A stretch of DNA of 47,465 nt from an uncultured Erysipelotrichaceae bacterium (lineage in GTDB: Bacteria > Bacillota_I > Bacilli_A > RF39 > UBA660). Positions within the stretch are counted from its first letter, which is position 1; every line of letters begins with the position of its first letter. Positions 24,788 through 34,728 of the stretch are shown piece after piece. The stretch is from positions 1 to 47,465 of the forward strand of contig CACZQK010000038.1 in the NCBI GenBank assembly GCA_902783315.1, read 5' to 3'. Position numbers and translations under genes: made by a program. A model generated the notes under the pieces. It saw nothing but the letters and a program-made list of their open reading frames with translations. It did not search any database and had not been told where the DNA came from.

Positions 24788-25589
24788 AAAACATCATCAT
24801 CATTGAAATTAAAATAACTAACATAACTCCAACACCAGTAACAACTAACATTATCATTGTTTGACTTTCCATATGATTAAGTCTTTCTTTATATTTAGTC
24901 TCTCTAGCTTTATTCTGCAAACTAGATACAGTTCTTGAAAACATCATAAGTCTTTCTTGCTTTCTCTCTTGAGAACCAATTCCTAAACGATATAAAAGCC
25001 TCATCATACGCATTGAATCTCGAACTGGATAAGTATTAGCAAATTCCATATATGGATCAACACTAGAATCTCCAGCATTAATACGATCAATCATTTTGCG
25101 AAGCCCAGGTTTAAATATTTCTGGAGCATCAGCAATAGATTTACCAATTGCAACAGGTACTGTATAGTGCTGGATTAATATTTCTAAACTCTTTAAATAA
25201 TAAGGCAACATAACATCAATTTCATGTAAATGTTGTTTATAATAGCTTTTTAATTGAGTATATGGTAGTTTAAAAGCAACAACCCCAACAACAGTGGCCA
25301 AAACTAAGTTTAAGAAAAATTGAGAATTAAAAATCTCTGCTGAAGAATTTCTTGTAACAGTTAACACCAAAACAAATAAGAAAGCTACAAAAGCATAAAT
25401 GACCCTTTTAGAATACAACTGATCAATATCAACATCTTCACCATATTTAGCATAAACAAGAAATTGATAATCATCTTCTTTAAAAGCCTCTAAATATTTC
25501 TGATTATCAGCAAAAAATTTATCTTTATCAATAGTATTATTATAAACTAGTACATACATGATAACTGCACCTACGATTAATATCTCCAT
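24786..25589 (-). CDS. tadC: TadC-like inner-membrane platform protein
   Basis: 267 residues, T2SSF-domain protein. An N-terminal helix, two central helices (about 65-105), a cytosolic domain with LPYYLKSLEILIQHYTVPVA and the C-terminal GVGVMLVILISMMMMF helix give the Tad platform layout. The stop of tadB overlaps the start (TAATG), so translation is coupled. It probably pairs with TadB to anchor the CpaF motor. Confidence 0.85.
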   Translation of the reverse strand: MEILIVGAVIMYVLVYNNTIDKDKFFADNQKYLEAFKEDDYQFLVYAKYGEDVDIDQLYSKRVIYAFVAFLFVLVLTVTRNSSAEIFNSQFFLNLVLATVVGVVAFKLPYTQLKSYYKQHLHEIDVMLPYYLKSLEILIQHYTVPVAIGKSIADAPEIFKPGLRKMIDRINAGDSSVDPYMEFANTYPVRDSMRMMRLLYRLGIGSQERKQERLMMFSRTVSSLQNKARETKYKERLNHMESQTMIMLVVTGVGVMLVILISMMMMF

Positions 25590-26491
25590 TACTCAGCACC
25601 TACATTCTCATAATAATATTTTTCACCTTTTAATAGGAAATATGTATTAATGACTAAAACTCCGTGCATTAAAAACTGAATATACCATCTTTCAAGCAAA
25701 ACCAAATAGGTTTCACGTCCTAATAAATATTGGACTAACATAACCATTAAATACAACATAATACCAAATTGTAAAAAAGACTTATGGAAAGAAGCTCTTT
25801 CAATTCTATCCCGATATACACTTTCAACAAGCATATCAATATCTAATTGCATATTCTCTAAAGAATCTGCTGAGTTTTGAGCACCTTCCTTTGTAATTTG
25901 TAAAAATAATTGATGCATATTTTTTACAATATAATACGGATATAATTTACTCATATAATCCAAAGCTTCATCAATAGTACCATTATCGTAACTCATACTA
26001 ATCATTTGTCTTACATCAGAAAGGACAGGATCTTCCAAAATTCCAGAATTAGCAACTCCCTCCAATGCTTTTACAAAAGATTGGGTAGTAGCAAATTCCA
26101 TAATAGTATTAGATGTATACACTTGTATTTGTTCAAATAAAAACTCTGAATAAACTTTTTTACAACGTAAATACGTAAGATATGGAATAAAAGAAATAGC
26201 AATTAAAGCATATATAATACTAATAATCAAGTTATAAAAATATAAATAAGTAACAACAGAAGCAAAAGTAGCAAACAACGCTGCCTGAATAGCATATTGT
26301 TTAGGCGTATACTCTTGTCCTAATTGTTTTGTTTTTTCACGAACAACTTTAAAAGAATAAGGTGAAAATCTGTCATATGCATTTTGGACTTGCCCAAGAA
26401 TATATTTACCAAGATTATCACCTTTATAATTCCTATATAGATAAATAAATATAACAGCAGCTGCAATAACAAATAACTCAGTCAAATACAT
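25589..26491 (-). CDS. tadB: TadB-like inner-membrane platform protein
   Basis: 300 residues, T2SSF-domain protein. Helices lie near the N terminus, at about 70-110, and two at the C terminus (about 240-290). The cytosolic part holds TYLRCKKVYSEFLFEQIQVY and TQSFVKALEGVANSG, typical of Tad platform proteins. It sits between cpaF and tadC, the standard tad order. Confidence 0.85.
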   Translation of the reverse strand: MYLTELFVIAAAVIFIYLYRNYKGDNLGKYILGQVQNAYDRFSPYSFKVVREKTKQLGQEYTPKQYAIQAALFATFASVVTYLYFYNLIISIIYALIAISFIPYLTYLRCKKVYSEFLFEQIQVYTSNTIMEFATTQSFVKALEGVANSGILEDPVLSDVRQMISMSYDNGTIDEALDYMSKLYPYYIVKNMHQLFLQITKEGAQNSADSLENMQLDIDMLVESVYRDRIERASFHKSFLQFGIMLYLMVMLVQYLLGRETYLVLLERWYIQFLMHGVLVINTYFLLKGEKYYYENVGAE

Positions 26492-26506
26492 AAAACAAAC
26501 TCCTCT

Positions 26507-27964
26507 CTATTCTTCTAATCTAGCCATAGTATTAGGCAAAACATTGCCAGGAACAGTTCCCGATTGAACAGGGGGCTGAATTACTACCTGTTGTTGAGGA
26601 ACACTAGGTGCAAAAACAGGTTGAGTATGAACAACATTAGAAGAAATAGAAGGTAGAACCTGACTTTGTGTTGCTGTCAGTTGAGGCAAAGCCTGTGCTG
26701 ATATAGCATTACTAGTTACATCATTTACCTGAGTCAAACCAGAATTAATAACTGGTGCTACTTGCACTTGTTTTTGTGCAGAAGCAATTGAAGAACTGTT
26801 TGCAACATCGCCACCAACTTTTGACAACTTTTTACTATCAACTGTAAAAGAACTTCCTTCAGAACCATCTCCTCCTTCTGAAGAAACAGTCTCATGAACC
26901 GGTAATTCCAAAGGCAAATCCTTTATAATATCTTGAACCTCAATATTTTGGTTTTCAAGATATTCTATCAAATGATTACTTGGCCTACACATCATCGGTT
27001 TTCCAAAAATCTTTTGATAAATAATTCTCGATCTAGGAACATTTTCATCATCTACATAAAACTCAGTAACTTCATCAACTTCACGATGAAATTTACCATA
27101 TTCTTTACTATAAAAAGCTTTAATATGAACACCTAATTGAATGTAACGATAAATAGTTGATAAAAACTGATGCACATCCAAATCTGTTTCCATTAAAGAA
27201 TACAAACGATACGGAATAGCTGATGCTTTATCCGCATGAATAGTAGATAAAATATTATGACCAGATGAAATAGAATTACGAACAGCAGAAACAGCCTCAG
27301 CAGAACGTACCTCAGACAAAAGAATCCACTTAGGATTCTGACGCATACAAGTAACCAATACATCAGAGTAACTTGCAACATTATTTGTCTTCATAGCTAC
27401 AATATCCCTTTGTGGGAAAATCCTGTCTAAATGAAGTTCCAAAGTATCCTCTATTGTAATAATTTTCTCATTAGTCTTAGTATGACTAGCTAAATATTTA
27501 ACAAATTCTGTTTTACCAGAACCAGTTTCTCCAGCAACCATAATATTGCAATGACCTTGAACACACTTTATTAAAAAATCATGAATTGCAGGCGTAAAAT
27601 AATCTTCTTGAATTAGTTTTTCTTTCTGTAATCTTATCTTCGCAGGAGTTTTACGAATAACTAACGCAATACCATTAGTAGCAATAGATTGATGCACAAA
27701 ATTCATACGCAACTCTGCAGACTCTGCATCCAAAAAAGGCTTTGCGTTATTAAAAGTAGTTCCCATAACATTAGAACATTGGAAGGCTAATTTCTCCACA
27801 AACTCAGGAGTAGCCCCTTCCACTTCTACCCGTAAAGAACCTTGGGTTAATGAACGAATCCATATTTGTCCACCATTGTCATATGAGATATCAGTAATAT
27901 CATCATTATCTAACAACGAACGAAAAGGACCAAAGTCCAATTTATCGAAAATATTCTCGTTCAT
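26507..27964 (-). CDS. cpaF: CpaF/TadA secretion ATPase (VirB11 superfamily)
   Basis: 485 residues, hexameric cytosolic motor of Tad pili. Walker A GETGSGKT is at about 145-152, then the Asp box TIEDTLELH, the Walker B-like WILLSEVRSAEAV, and the His box TIHADKASA. Residues from about 370 form a long tail rich in Gln, Ser, Val and Pro (about 115 residues) with no counterpart in typical CpaF, presumably disordered. In Gram-positive conjugation systems a VirB11 ATPase is normally absent, so this enzyme might serve both halves of the locus. The ATG has GGGAGGG upstream. Confidence 0.9.
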   Translation of the reverse strand: MNENIFDKLDFGPFRSLLDNDDITDISYDNGGQIWIRSLTQGSLRVEVEGATPEFVEKLAFQCSNVMGTTFNNAKPFLDAESAELRMNFVHQSIATNGIALVIRKTPAKIRLQKEKLIQEDYFTPAIHDFLIKCVQGHCNIMVAGETGSGKTEFVKYLASHTKTNEKIITIEDTLELHLDRIFPQRDIVAMKTNNVASYSDVLVTCMRQNPKWILLSEVRSAEAVSAVRNSISSGHNILSTIHADKASAIPYRLYSLMETDLDVHQFLSTIYRYIQLGVHIKAFYSKEYGKFHREVDEVTEFYVDDENVPRSRIIYQKIFGKPMMCRPSNHLIEYLENQNIEVQDIIKDLPLELPVHETVSSEGGDGSEGSSFTVDSKKLSKVGGDVANSSSIASAQKQVQVAPVINSGLTQVNDVTSNAISAQALPQLTATQSQVLPSISSNVVHTQPVFAPSVPQQQVVIQPPVQSGTVPGNVLPNTMARLEE

Positions 27965-27985
27965 TATGTTCCCTCCCTTTTATTC

Positions 27986-28804
27986 TTAACTCTCTGTCCA
28001 GTAAGTCATCTTTTCAATCCACTCTTTTAAGTCTTCACTACTAATCTTAAGTTCTCCAGGTTCATCCTTTAAACTTTCATTTGTAGGAACCAAAACTAAT
28101 TGAGTTTCATAAGTTCTCATGTATTCTGCTTTCTTTAGTAAAATATAATATTCCTTAGGGACAGCAAATACAACCATTGAAGGTTTCCTATTCTCATCAA
28201 TATTTTGAAAAACAGGTTGCCCTTCTGAATCTTTTACAGCAAGAACCTGAATATTAGAAAGCAATTCACCATACATAATTTTATCTGCATTTTGTTTTTC
28301 TTCTGGTGTCATATTAGTATTATCACTAACCTTATAGACAGATTTCAAGTAAATATCAATATAATTACCTGGATAAACAGAATTACCATAAGTAGAATCT
28401 GTCGTAACAGATAAATTATAAAGAACATATCCTTTTGGATAATCCAAAATAATATTAGCTGGCAATTGTTCTTTTTCTACAACAGCACGCTTGTAAAAAA
28501 GACTACCTTCTGGAATAACTGTATCTGCAGCTGAATACTTATCAATAATTTCTCCTTTATTTCGAAGAACATCACCTGTCAACATAGAAGGTGGAACTTC
28601 ACGAGTAGAAATCATCGATTCAGTAATTTGAGTACCTGCAGGTATTTGTTCATTTGCATAAGGTACAACTATAGGATTTATTGCAGAATTGATACGCCAT
28701 ACATATACAAAATACAAAAATATAATAACTCCAACAAAACCAACAACTGTAACAGTATTTTTGTTTTGCATAAACTTTTTCAAACCTGAAGTTAAGTTTC
28801 CCAT
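27986..28804 (-). CDS. cpaB: CpaB/RcpC-like pilus assembly protein with SAF domain
   Basis: 272 residues. One membrane helix (about 17-36) then an extracellular SAF-type domain: VVPYANEQIPAGTQITESM, REVPPSML, IPEGSLFYKRAVV, and YPGNYIDIYL, the CpaB order. CpaB works outside the membrane on pilus assembly, possibly by contacting the wall. It lies directly upstream of cpaF as in typical tad loci. Confidence 0.85.
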   Translation of the reverse strand: MGNLTSGLKKFMQNKNTVTVVGFVGVIIFLYFVYVWRINSAINPIVVPYANEQIPAGTQITESMISTREVPPSMLTGDVLRNKGEIIDKYSAADTVIPEGSLFYKRAVVEKEQLPANIILDYPKGYVLYNLSVTTDSTYGNSVYPGNYIDIYLKSVYKVSDNTNMTPEEKQNADKIMYGELLSNIQVLAVKDSEGQPVFQNIDENRKPSMVVFAVPKEYYILLKKAEYMRTYETQLVLVPTNESLKDEPGELKISSEDLKEWIEKMTYWTES

Positions 28805-28822
28805 TTTATTCTTTCCTTTCTC

Positions 28823-29329
28823 TTATGAACTTACTTTACAAAAGTTAGCCTTTTCATCGTTATAAGGTTCAATTTGTTTTAAAATAGCCTCAGTTACAGG
28901 ATCATAACCATAATTTGTTTCTATAATTGCATCATAACTAGTTGTAATATCTGCAGCTTCTTTTTTGCCTTTTTCCTCACCACCAGTTACATTAAAAGCA
29001 AGTACAGTTAAAGAATCAACTTTAATACTAACTTTTGGTGGAACTTCATTGATATCATAAAATCCAATAGAATAATTACGGCTATTATCTACGCTATCAG
29101 CGAATCGATAAAGAAAGCTCTCAACGAACTTTTCTTTATCGATACGATATAAACCACATGTTTCATAATATTTCATGTCGATAGCATCTTCCATAGCAGC
29201 ATCTGTTGTCTCTTTTACAAGATAATAATCCAACTCACTACCAGTAGAATAATTTGTTAAAACATTAATTAATAATAATGCAATTATACTAAGTAATATA
29301 ATACCAACAGTTAACATACCTTTATTCAT
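28823..29329 (-). CDS. Single-pass pilin-like protein
   Basis: 168 residues: MNKGMLTVG then a hydrophobic helix (about 6-25) and a soluble external domain, with INVLTNY resembling the position of a pilin shaft. Two Cys (ETCGLY, NFCKVSS) could pair. It is between the Cys-rich protein and cpaB. A third TadE/TadF-like minor pilin is the best guess; similarity to the other two is limited to layout. Confidence 0.6.
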   Translation of the reverse strand: MNKGMLTVGIILLSIIALLLINVLTNYSTGSELDYYLVKETTDAAMEDAIDMKYYETCGLYRIDKEKFVESFLYRFADSVDNSRNYSIGFYDINEVPPKVSIKVDSLTVLAFNVTGGEEKGKKEAADITTSYDAIIETNYGYDPVTEAILKQIEPYNDEKANFCKVSS

Positions 29330-29343
29330 ATATTTTTAACCTC

Positions 29344-32079
29344 CTAATCCATTCTCTGACAAGTAGATGATTGATAGTTAATCAAATTATTACACTCAGT
29401 AGCAGCTTTCTCATTAGGCAATTTATTTTTGTTATTTTTTCCTGAAATATCTCGAATAACATTACTGAAATAAGTAGTAATTCCATTTTCTCTTTCAGAA
29501 ACTTCACCTTTGAAATCAGAATACTTATGTCCTTGTAATTTCTTCAAATCTTCTTTGCTTAATTCAAAATAATAATCTAAGTGTTCTTGACTATATACAT
29601 CATAACCTAACTCTTGAACTTTAGTTGCATAATCAAGTGGTTTACTTTGGTAAGCTGGAGTATTAACTGTATTTGATGCATATTGACTCCAGTTAAATCC
29701 AGGATTTCTACCTGTTTCAGATTTATTAGTTGATTTTCCACTCTCATCAGGGAACATATTATTCAAATCTACAGAACGAATTCTATAACTTTGTGGTTTA
29801 CAATCATTACCACAACACTCACTTGTACAACACTTCTTAGCTTCATCTGATGAACCAGATGTAGTAATCATTGCAAAGTTTGTATTTAATGCATAGAAAC
29901 ATTGAATATGAATATTCCACTCATAATATCCAAATTTCATAGCTTTTGCATTAATATTCCATCTTTCTATATCACTAGCTGAAATAGAAGTTATCTTACT
30001 AATTGAATCAGAAGATTCATAAGGTCCACAATCTTTTTGATATTCTGAACTTTCAATTGAAGTACCTTGGCCGATAATATATTGTTTCATATACCAGTTC
30101 CACCATTTCTGGTTTACATTTTTAGCATCTAATGGAATACAGAATGCATTTTTCATTTCTTTCCAACCAGTAAGCTTACGAATATATGAAATTTCTCCAG
30201 TCTTATTATTAATCCAACTACCAGGGAATGACCATTTAGTTTGATACCAATTTCTCTGTTCTTTATTCAAATAGCATCCATTATAACTTAATATTGTACT
30301 ATTGGTACTAGTTGCCGTACTAATAGTATTATCACCAGAAGATAATTTATCAGTTTCTTTACCATTCATACTAGTATATGGATAATTAATTTCCTTAAAT
30401 GTAGTATCACTATAACTTGCATATTCAGTAGAAATTGTAAACTCAGCAGTTGAAGTCGTACAAGTTGCTAAAGCTTTACATTGTTTTAAAGCCTCATTAT
30501 ATTTCTTAGCATTTTCAGAATTATCATATTCTGGCCATTCTGGATTTAAATGTTTATACTCAGCAGAACATCCAGCAATTGACCAAGAACAACTATCACT
30601 ACATAAACTTCCATCAGAATGAAGTCTACGATAAATTCCATTGTCATCTAAACGATAAGCAGATTTTGAAGCAAATCCAGTCCAATTATTATTATACCAT
30701 CTACCTTCTTTAGTATTTCCACAAGACCATCTAATAGCACCATTTACCTTATAGAAATAACACTTATCAGTTGGTTTTGCAACATTTTCACAAGAAGAAG
30801 TCTCAGCTAATTTTTGAACTCTAGCTTTAGATTCACTAATAACTGTTGTTTTAGAAACTTTACCATTCTTTCCATAAACTTTTTTATAGCAAGAATTACT
30901 ACATTTTGATGTATATTTTCCACCATCACAAGATTGAATACAATCATCAAATTGTGAATTTGGTCCACCTTGATGGAAACTATTTGAACTACCATCACCA
31001 CGAGAACTAATACATACAGGAACAGCTTCACAATAACCTTTAGCCCATTCAGGCTCTTCAGGTGGAACTGCCATATGACAACTAACACGACTAGTAACTT
31101 TTACTTTATATTCAAAGCATAAACCAGCCTTTGAAGCAACTGGAGCACCATACTCAACAGTTACAGCTTCTTCACATCCTATTTTACAAGTAATAGCTCT
31201 ACCTTCAGTTACTTTTCCAGCGCCTTCATAATGGTATTGATATTTACCAAATGTTTTAGTCGTTTCACCTGAACCATACATAAATTGTCTATTTACAAAA
31301 TAATCATTATCTGCATCATTATCCCAATTTACATATCCTGATGACTTAAGCTTTTGAACATCACATTTAAATTTTGCAAATTCACTAGTTACTTCAGAAT
31401 ATGTCTTCTTAGTATTAAAACCACCTGGAAGATATTTTGTTTTATCTCCTGCAGCAGCAGCCCCATTTTTAGCTTCACAAAAAGCTTTCTCAAAATTATC
31501 CTTAGGAGCATCGCAACTTATTGGTTGTGTAGCAACACCATCATCTTTATGTATAACATTAGAACATCTTACCTCAACATTCTTAGCTTTACCACCAGTT
31601 TCTACATCAACACTAAAATTAACATAAGCATTACAAGTTTTTTCTGCTCCATCATTTCCTGCAAACTTAACCTCTGATTGTCCACTTAACGTACAACGAT
31701 AAGCACCAGCAGCATCAACAGAAAGTGTATAAGGATTATTATAACTTATAGTACCCGTTGAAATAGGAACCTGTGAAACAGCTTCACCATTTTCATTTGT
31801 TGCCAATATTTTATTACAAGTAAGAGAAAAATTAACATCACGCAATTTTTGTTGAATGTCACGATTACTAGAATTAGGATTTAGTGATATTACATAACTT
31901 GAATCACCTTTTTTCTTAAATGATAAACCATAGTTAGCAGGAGTTTTCAAAGCTTTAATATCAGATCTAGTATCACAAGCAACATCTTCACCTTTCGCTT
32001 CTACAAAATATGTATTAGCAAAAGTAAGAATCAATGCACAAATAAACAACCCAATTATTCTTTTCGATATCCTATTCAT
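29344..32079 (-). CDS. Large Cys-rich exported protein
   Basis: 911 residues from the ATG at 32079, nine bases after AAAGGTG; upstream ATG and GTG codons lie inside or against that site. A Sec signal peptide (1 to about 28, ending near FVEAKG) precedes a secreted chain with about 37 Cys, including the cluster KCCTSECCGNDC near residue 775. The rest is rich in Tyr, Trp, Ser and Asn. No C-terminal hydrophobic anchor and no LPxTG-type signal. No recognised domain. It overlaps the sortase gene by eight bases. Probably a disulfide-rich surface or pilus-tip protein. Confidence 0.7.
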   Translation of the reverse strand: MNRISKRIIGLFICALILTFANTYFVEAKGEDVACDTRSDIKALKTPANYGLSFKKKGDSSYVISLNPNSSNRDIQQKLRDVNFSLTCNKILATNENGEAVSQVPISTGTISYNNPYTLSVDAAGAYRCTLSGQSEVKFAGNDGAEKTCNAYVNFSVDVETGGKAKNVEVRCSNVIHKDDGVATQPISCDAPKDNFEKAFCEAKNGAAAAGDKTKYLPGGFNTKKTYSEVTSEFAKFKCDVQKLKSSGYVNWDNDADNDYFVNRQFMYGSGETTKTFGKYQYHYEGAGKVTEGRAITCKIGCEEAVTVEYGAPVASKAGLCFEYKVKVTSRVSCHMAVPPEEPEWAKGYCEAVPVCISSRGDGSSNSFHQGGPNSQFDDCIQSCDGGKYTSKCSNSCYKKVYGKNGKVSKTTVISESKARVQKLAETSSCENVAKPTDKCYFYKVNGAIRWSCGNTKEGRWYNNNWTGFASKSAYRLDDNGIYRRLHSDGSLCSDSCSWSIAGCSAEYKHLNPEWPEYDNSENAKKYNEALKQCKALATCTTSTAEFTISTEYASYSDTTFKEINYPYTSMNGKETDKLSSGDNTISTATSTNSTILSYNGCYLNKEQRNWYQTKWSFPGSWINNKTGEISYIRKLTGWKEMKNAFCIPLDAKNVNQKWWNWYMKQYIIGQGTSIESSEYQKDCGPYESSDSISKITSISASDIERWNINAKAMKFGYYEWNIHIQCFYALNTNFAMITTSGSSDEAKKCCTSECCGNDCKPQSYRIRSVDLNNMFPDESGKSTNKSETGRNPGFNWSQYASNTVNTPAYQSKPLDYATKVQELGYDVYSQEHLDYYFELSKEDLKKLQGHKYSDFKGEVSERENGITTYFSNVIRDISGKNNKNKLPNEKAATECNNLINYQSSTCQRMD

Positions 32080-32875
32080 TGATCTCATCACCTTTCATAA
32101 TTTTTTCAATTCTATTATAATTGTCATTATTCTTAACAACATTATAATCACTTATAGACTCATCATCTCTTAAAAGTCGACCACTAACAACAAAGTCATA
32201 CTTATTTTCTTCTCCAAAAAATCTAGTACAAGTAGTCAAAGAAACAATTTTATCATTCTCTGATACCTCTACATCATAATTATATAAAGACTGTTTCTTA
32301 TAAAGACTAATCTGCTCTTTAATAGCATCTTTTGTATATTTACCATCTTGAATCAAGAAAATATTCATATCTACAATCGGAACAAAATCAACTGCAAATA
32401 TTTTATAAATATAATCTTTTCCATCATGAGTATACTGAATATATTTATTTTCTCTAGCAAAATCATAATATACAAAAGACATTAATTCTTCAAAACGAGT
32501 AAATTCCTTCGCCATTTTTCTTGGATTAGAAGAAAGATTGAATATATTATGTCCATTAATATTAACTACATCATCATATTTAGCATCTCTTTTAATAACC
32601 CACCCATATCCAGCTGGATCAACAGGATAAGGATTTGAATCATCTTGAGAAGATACAACTGGAAAGTCTATATTTGTTCCTTGAACCTTTAACCATCCAA
32701 CCGTATCATAATCTTCTACTTTTTCAGCAGATTCCACATTTTTTACTCTCGAATCAACTTTATAATAATGATTAGAAAAAGTTCTTTGATAAAGAAAGGC
32801 ACAAACAATTATAAAAATGAGACAGCCAAGAAAAACTAAGATGTTACCTAATTTATTTTCACTTACTTTTTTCAT
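32072..32875 (-). CDS. Class B-like sortase
   Basis: 267-residue membrane transpeptidase. N-terminal helix (about 10-28), then the catalytic set: His109 in NINGHNIFN, Cys216 in SLTTCTRFF (the T-L-x-T-C block), Arg233 in VVSGRLL. The long segment between His and Cys with a helix, and WLKVQGTNIDFPVV near the front, fit class B. Class B sortases attach pilins or specific proteins to the wall. I find no LPxTG- or NPxTG-like C-terminal sorting signal on any protein of the locus. It is next to the Cys-rich protein, so that protein or a pilin may be the substrate by an unusual signal. Confidence 0.85.
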   Translation of the reverse strand: MKKVSENKLGNILVFLGCLIFIIVCAFLYQRTFSNHYYKVDSRVKNVESAEKVEDYDTVGWLKVQGTNIDFPVVSSQDDSNPYPVDPAGYGWVIKRDAKYDDVVNINGHNIFNLSSNPRKMAKEFTRFEELMSFVYYDFARENKYIQYTHDGKDYIYKIFAVDFVPIVDMNIFLIQDGKYTKDAIKEQISLYKKQSLYNYDVEVSENDKIVSLTTCTRFFGEENKYDFVVSGRLLRDDESISDYNVVKNNDNYNRIEKIMKGDEINE

Positions 32876-32889
32876 ACTTCTCTCCTTAA

Positions 32890-34719
32890 CTACTTAATGA
32901 TATATGGATCACTAACAGTTCCACTACCACTCATAATTGCAACATTCTTTTTAAAATATCCAACAACACGTATTCCATAACGATTATAAATATCAATCTC
33001 ACCAGTATAAGGAACACCAATGTGAGTAATGCATGCCACATAATTCTTAGCTTTTGACGAATTCAATAGCCAATAAGAAGATACATTACCAAAATAATTA
33101 GCATCAGGAACCGCACTGAACATTTCATACATATTAGGTGCCGATAAAAATGTTTTATATTTTTTAGTCTCAATCTCTGTACCATAAATAATCTTTTTCT
33201 TGTAAATTGGCACTTCTATTTCATGAGATGCTAATTTTGAAATATCAACATAACCATTGGCTGTATTATTAATAAAATACCCAACGCTTCCTTGATCCTT
33301 TGGATTATACAAATATAATTCTTTATCACTTGCTGTAGGATAAAAAGTCAAAGCAGTATCAATATCATCCGAATCATTATAACTTCCTAGCGTATTATTA
33401 CTAATAGCTTTTGTAGTTCCATCTTTTAAAACTTCTATAATTCTCCAAGTTGTACCATTATCAATAACATATTCACCAGTCGAGCGTTCATTTAATAAAG
33501 AACCTCCACGACCCTTCTTAGAATCTCCAATAACATATGGGCTATCAATAGTACCCACACCATCAGTAATTAAAGTATTACCTTTAATAGTCATCATTGG
33601 TCTTACACCATAATTATCATCAACATGATAAGACAAATAATCTTTGCCATACTCGTCCCCAAAGAAAACTTCTCTAGTTAAATAAGCCTCTTTTGAATCA
33701 AGCTTCTTATTAGAAACCCAAGACATTGTATAAGGTTTCATAAAATTACCTTCTCCACCAGCTGCCTTATTAACCTCTATTACAGAAGGTATATACACTT
33801 TTTTCTTTTCAGTATAACTTCTACACTGTGTAGTATCTAAAGTTGCATCTGTCAAGTCCATATTGCAATACTTCGAATCTACTATAACATTTTTCGTTTT
33901 TTCTGACAAATGATTATAATAATAATTCAACCATTGATCAATTTTAGAATGATTAACATTAGCAATATCTGCATCAGCTACAACGATAACATTATTATTT
34001 GTATCAACACCATAAATACGAAATAACATATTAGATAATCTAATGTAATTATTATCTGGATTACCAGTGTAATTACTGTTAGAACCTAAATCTTGTTTAA
34101 CTGTTTTACCAAGTTTCTTAACAACCTTAATTTTTCGAACAACTACCGATTTATTTTTTAAACTATCATAAGCTGTATAAGATATTTCGTATGTTCCAAC
34201 TTTAGAAGTATCTACTTCACCACTGACACTGACATCCTTTATATTCAATTTACCATCAGTATCATCAACCACGCTTCTAATACCTGGATCTTTATACTTT
34301 TCCAAAACATTAATAGTAGCTTCAGTATCACCATTTAGCTTAATCTCAGGCCCTCTATGATCAACATTAGATGACAAAACACCACATTCTAAATAAGTAT
34401 AATATTTATATTCTCCTTGCACCTTTTTAACTTTTACCCAACTATTAGTGACAGAGCAAGTTTTTTTGGTATATGGAACAAATATATCTCCCTCTATAAA
34501 CGATTTATGATATAAAGTTTTCAAACTAACAGTCTTAACTCTATCACCAATAGGCAACTGAGTACTATTTAATTCAAAATATCTTTTCGCTGCTTTTTCT
34601 AGTTTTTTCTCATTCTGATGAAAAACTTTCATCGGAAAAATAATCAAAAACCAAACAAAACATAAAATCACTACTACCGTAACCGCCAATTTCAATTTCC
34701 CTAATATCTTTTTATTCAT
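32890..34719 (-). CDS. Membrane-anchored surface protein B with Ig-like and repeated modules
   Basis: 609 residues: membrane helix (about 9-29); a pilin-like segment KLEKAAKRYFELN...YTYLECG shared with surface protein A; a bacterial Ig-like domain of DUF5011 type (GPEIKLNGDTEATINV ... VGTYEISYTAYDS, about 115-200); then two tandem copies (about 218-400 and 415-609) of the module seen once in surface protein A. Copy ends are GVGTIDSPYVIG and GSGTVSDPYIIK. Copies start SNMLFRIYGV and GTTWRIIEVL. Ig-like plus repeated modules on a stalk suggest an adhesin or a wall-spanning component. Confidence 0.72.
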   Translation of the reverse strand: MNKKILGKLKLAVTVVVILCFVWFLIIFPMKVFHQNEKKLEKAAKRYFELNSTQLPIGDRVKTVSLKTLYHKSFIEGDIFVPYTKKTCSVTNSWVKVKKVQGEYKYYTYLECGVLSSNVDHRGPEIKLNGDTEATINVLEKYKDPGIRSVVDDTDGKLNIKDVSVSGEVDTSKVGTYEISYTAYDSLKNKSVVVRKIKVVKKLGKTVKQDLGSNSNYTGNPDNNYIRLSNMLFRIYGVDTNNNVIVVADADIANVNHSKIDQWLNYYYNHLSEKTKNVIVDSKYCNMDLTDATLDTTQCRSYTEKKKVYIPSVIEVNKAAGGEGNFMKPYTMSWVSNKKLDSKEAYLTREVFFGDEYGKDYLSYHVDDNYGVRPMMTIKGNTLITDGVGTIDSPYVIGDSKKGRGGSLLNERSTGEYVIDNGTTWRIIEVLKDGTTKAISNNTLGSYNDSDDIDTALTFYPTASDKELYLYNPKDQGSVGYFINNTANGYVDISKLASHEIEVPIYKKKIIYGTEIETKKYKTFLSAPNMYEMFSAVPDANYFGNVSSYWLLNSSKAKNYVACITHIGVPYTGEIDIYNRYGIRVVGYFKKNVAIMSGSGTVSDPYIIK

Positions 34720-34728
34720 AAAGGCCTC

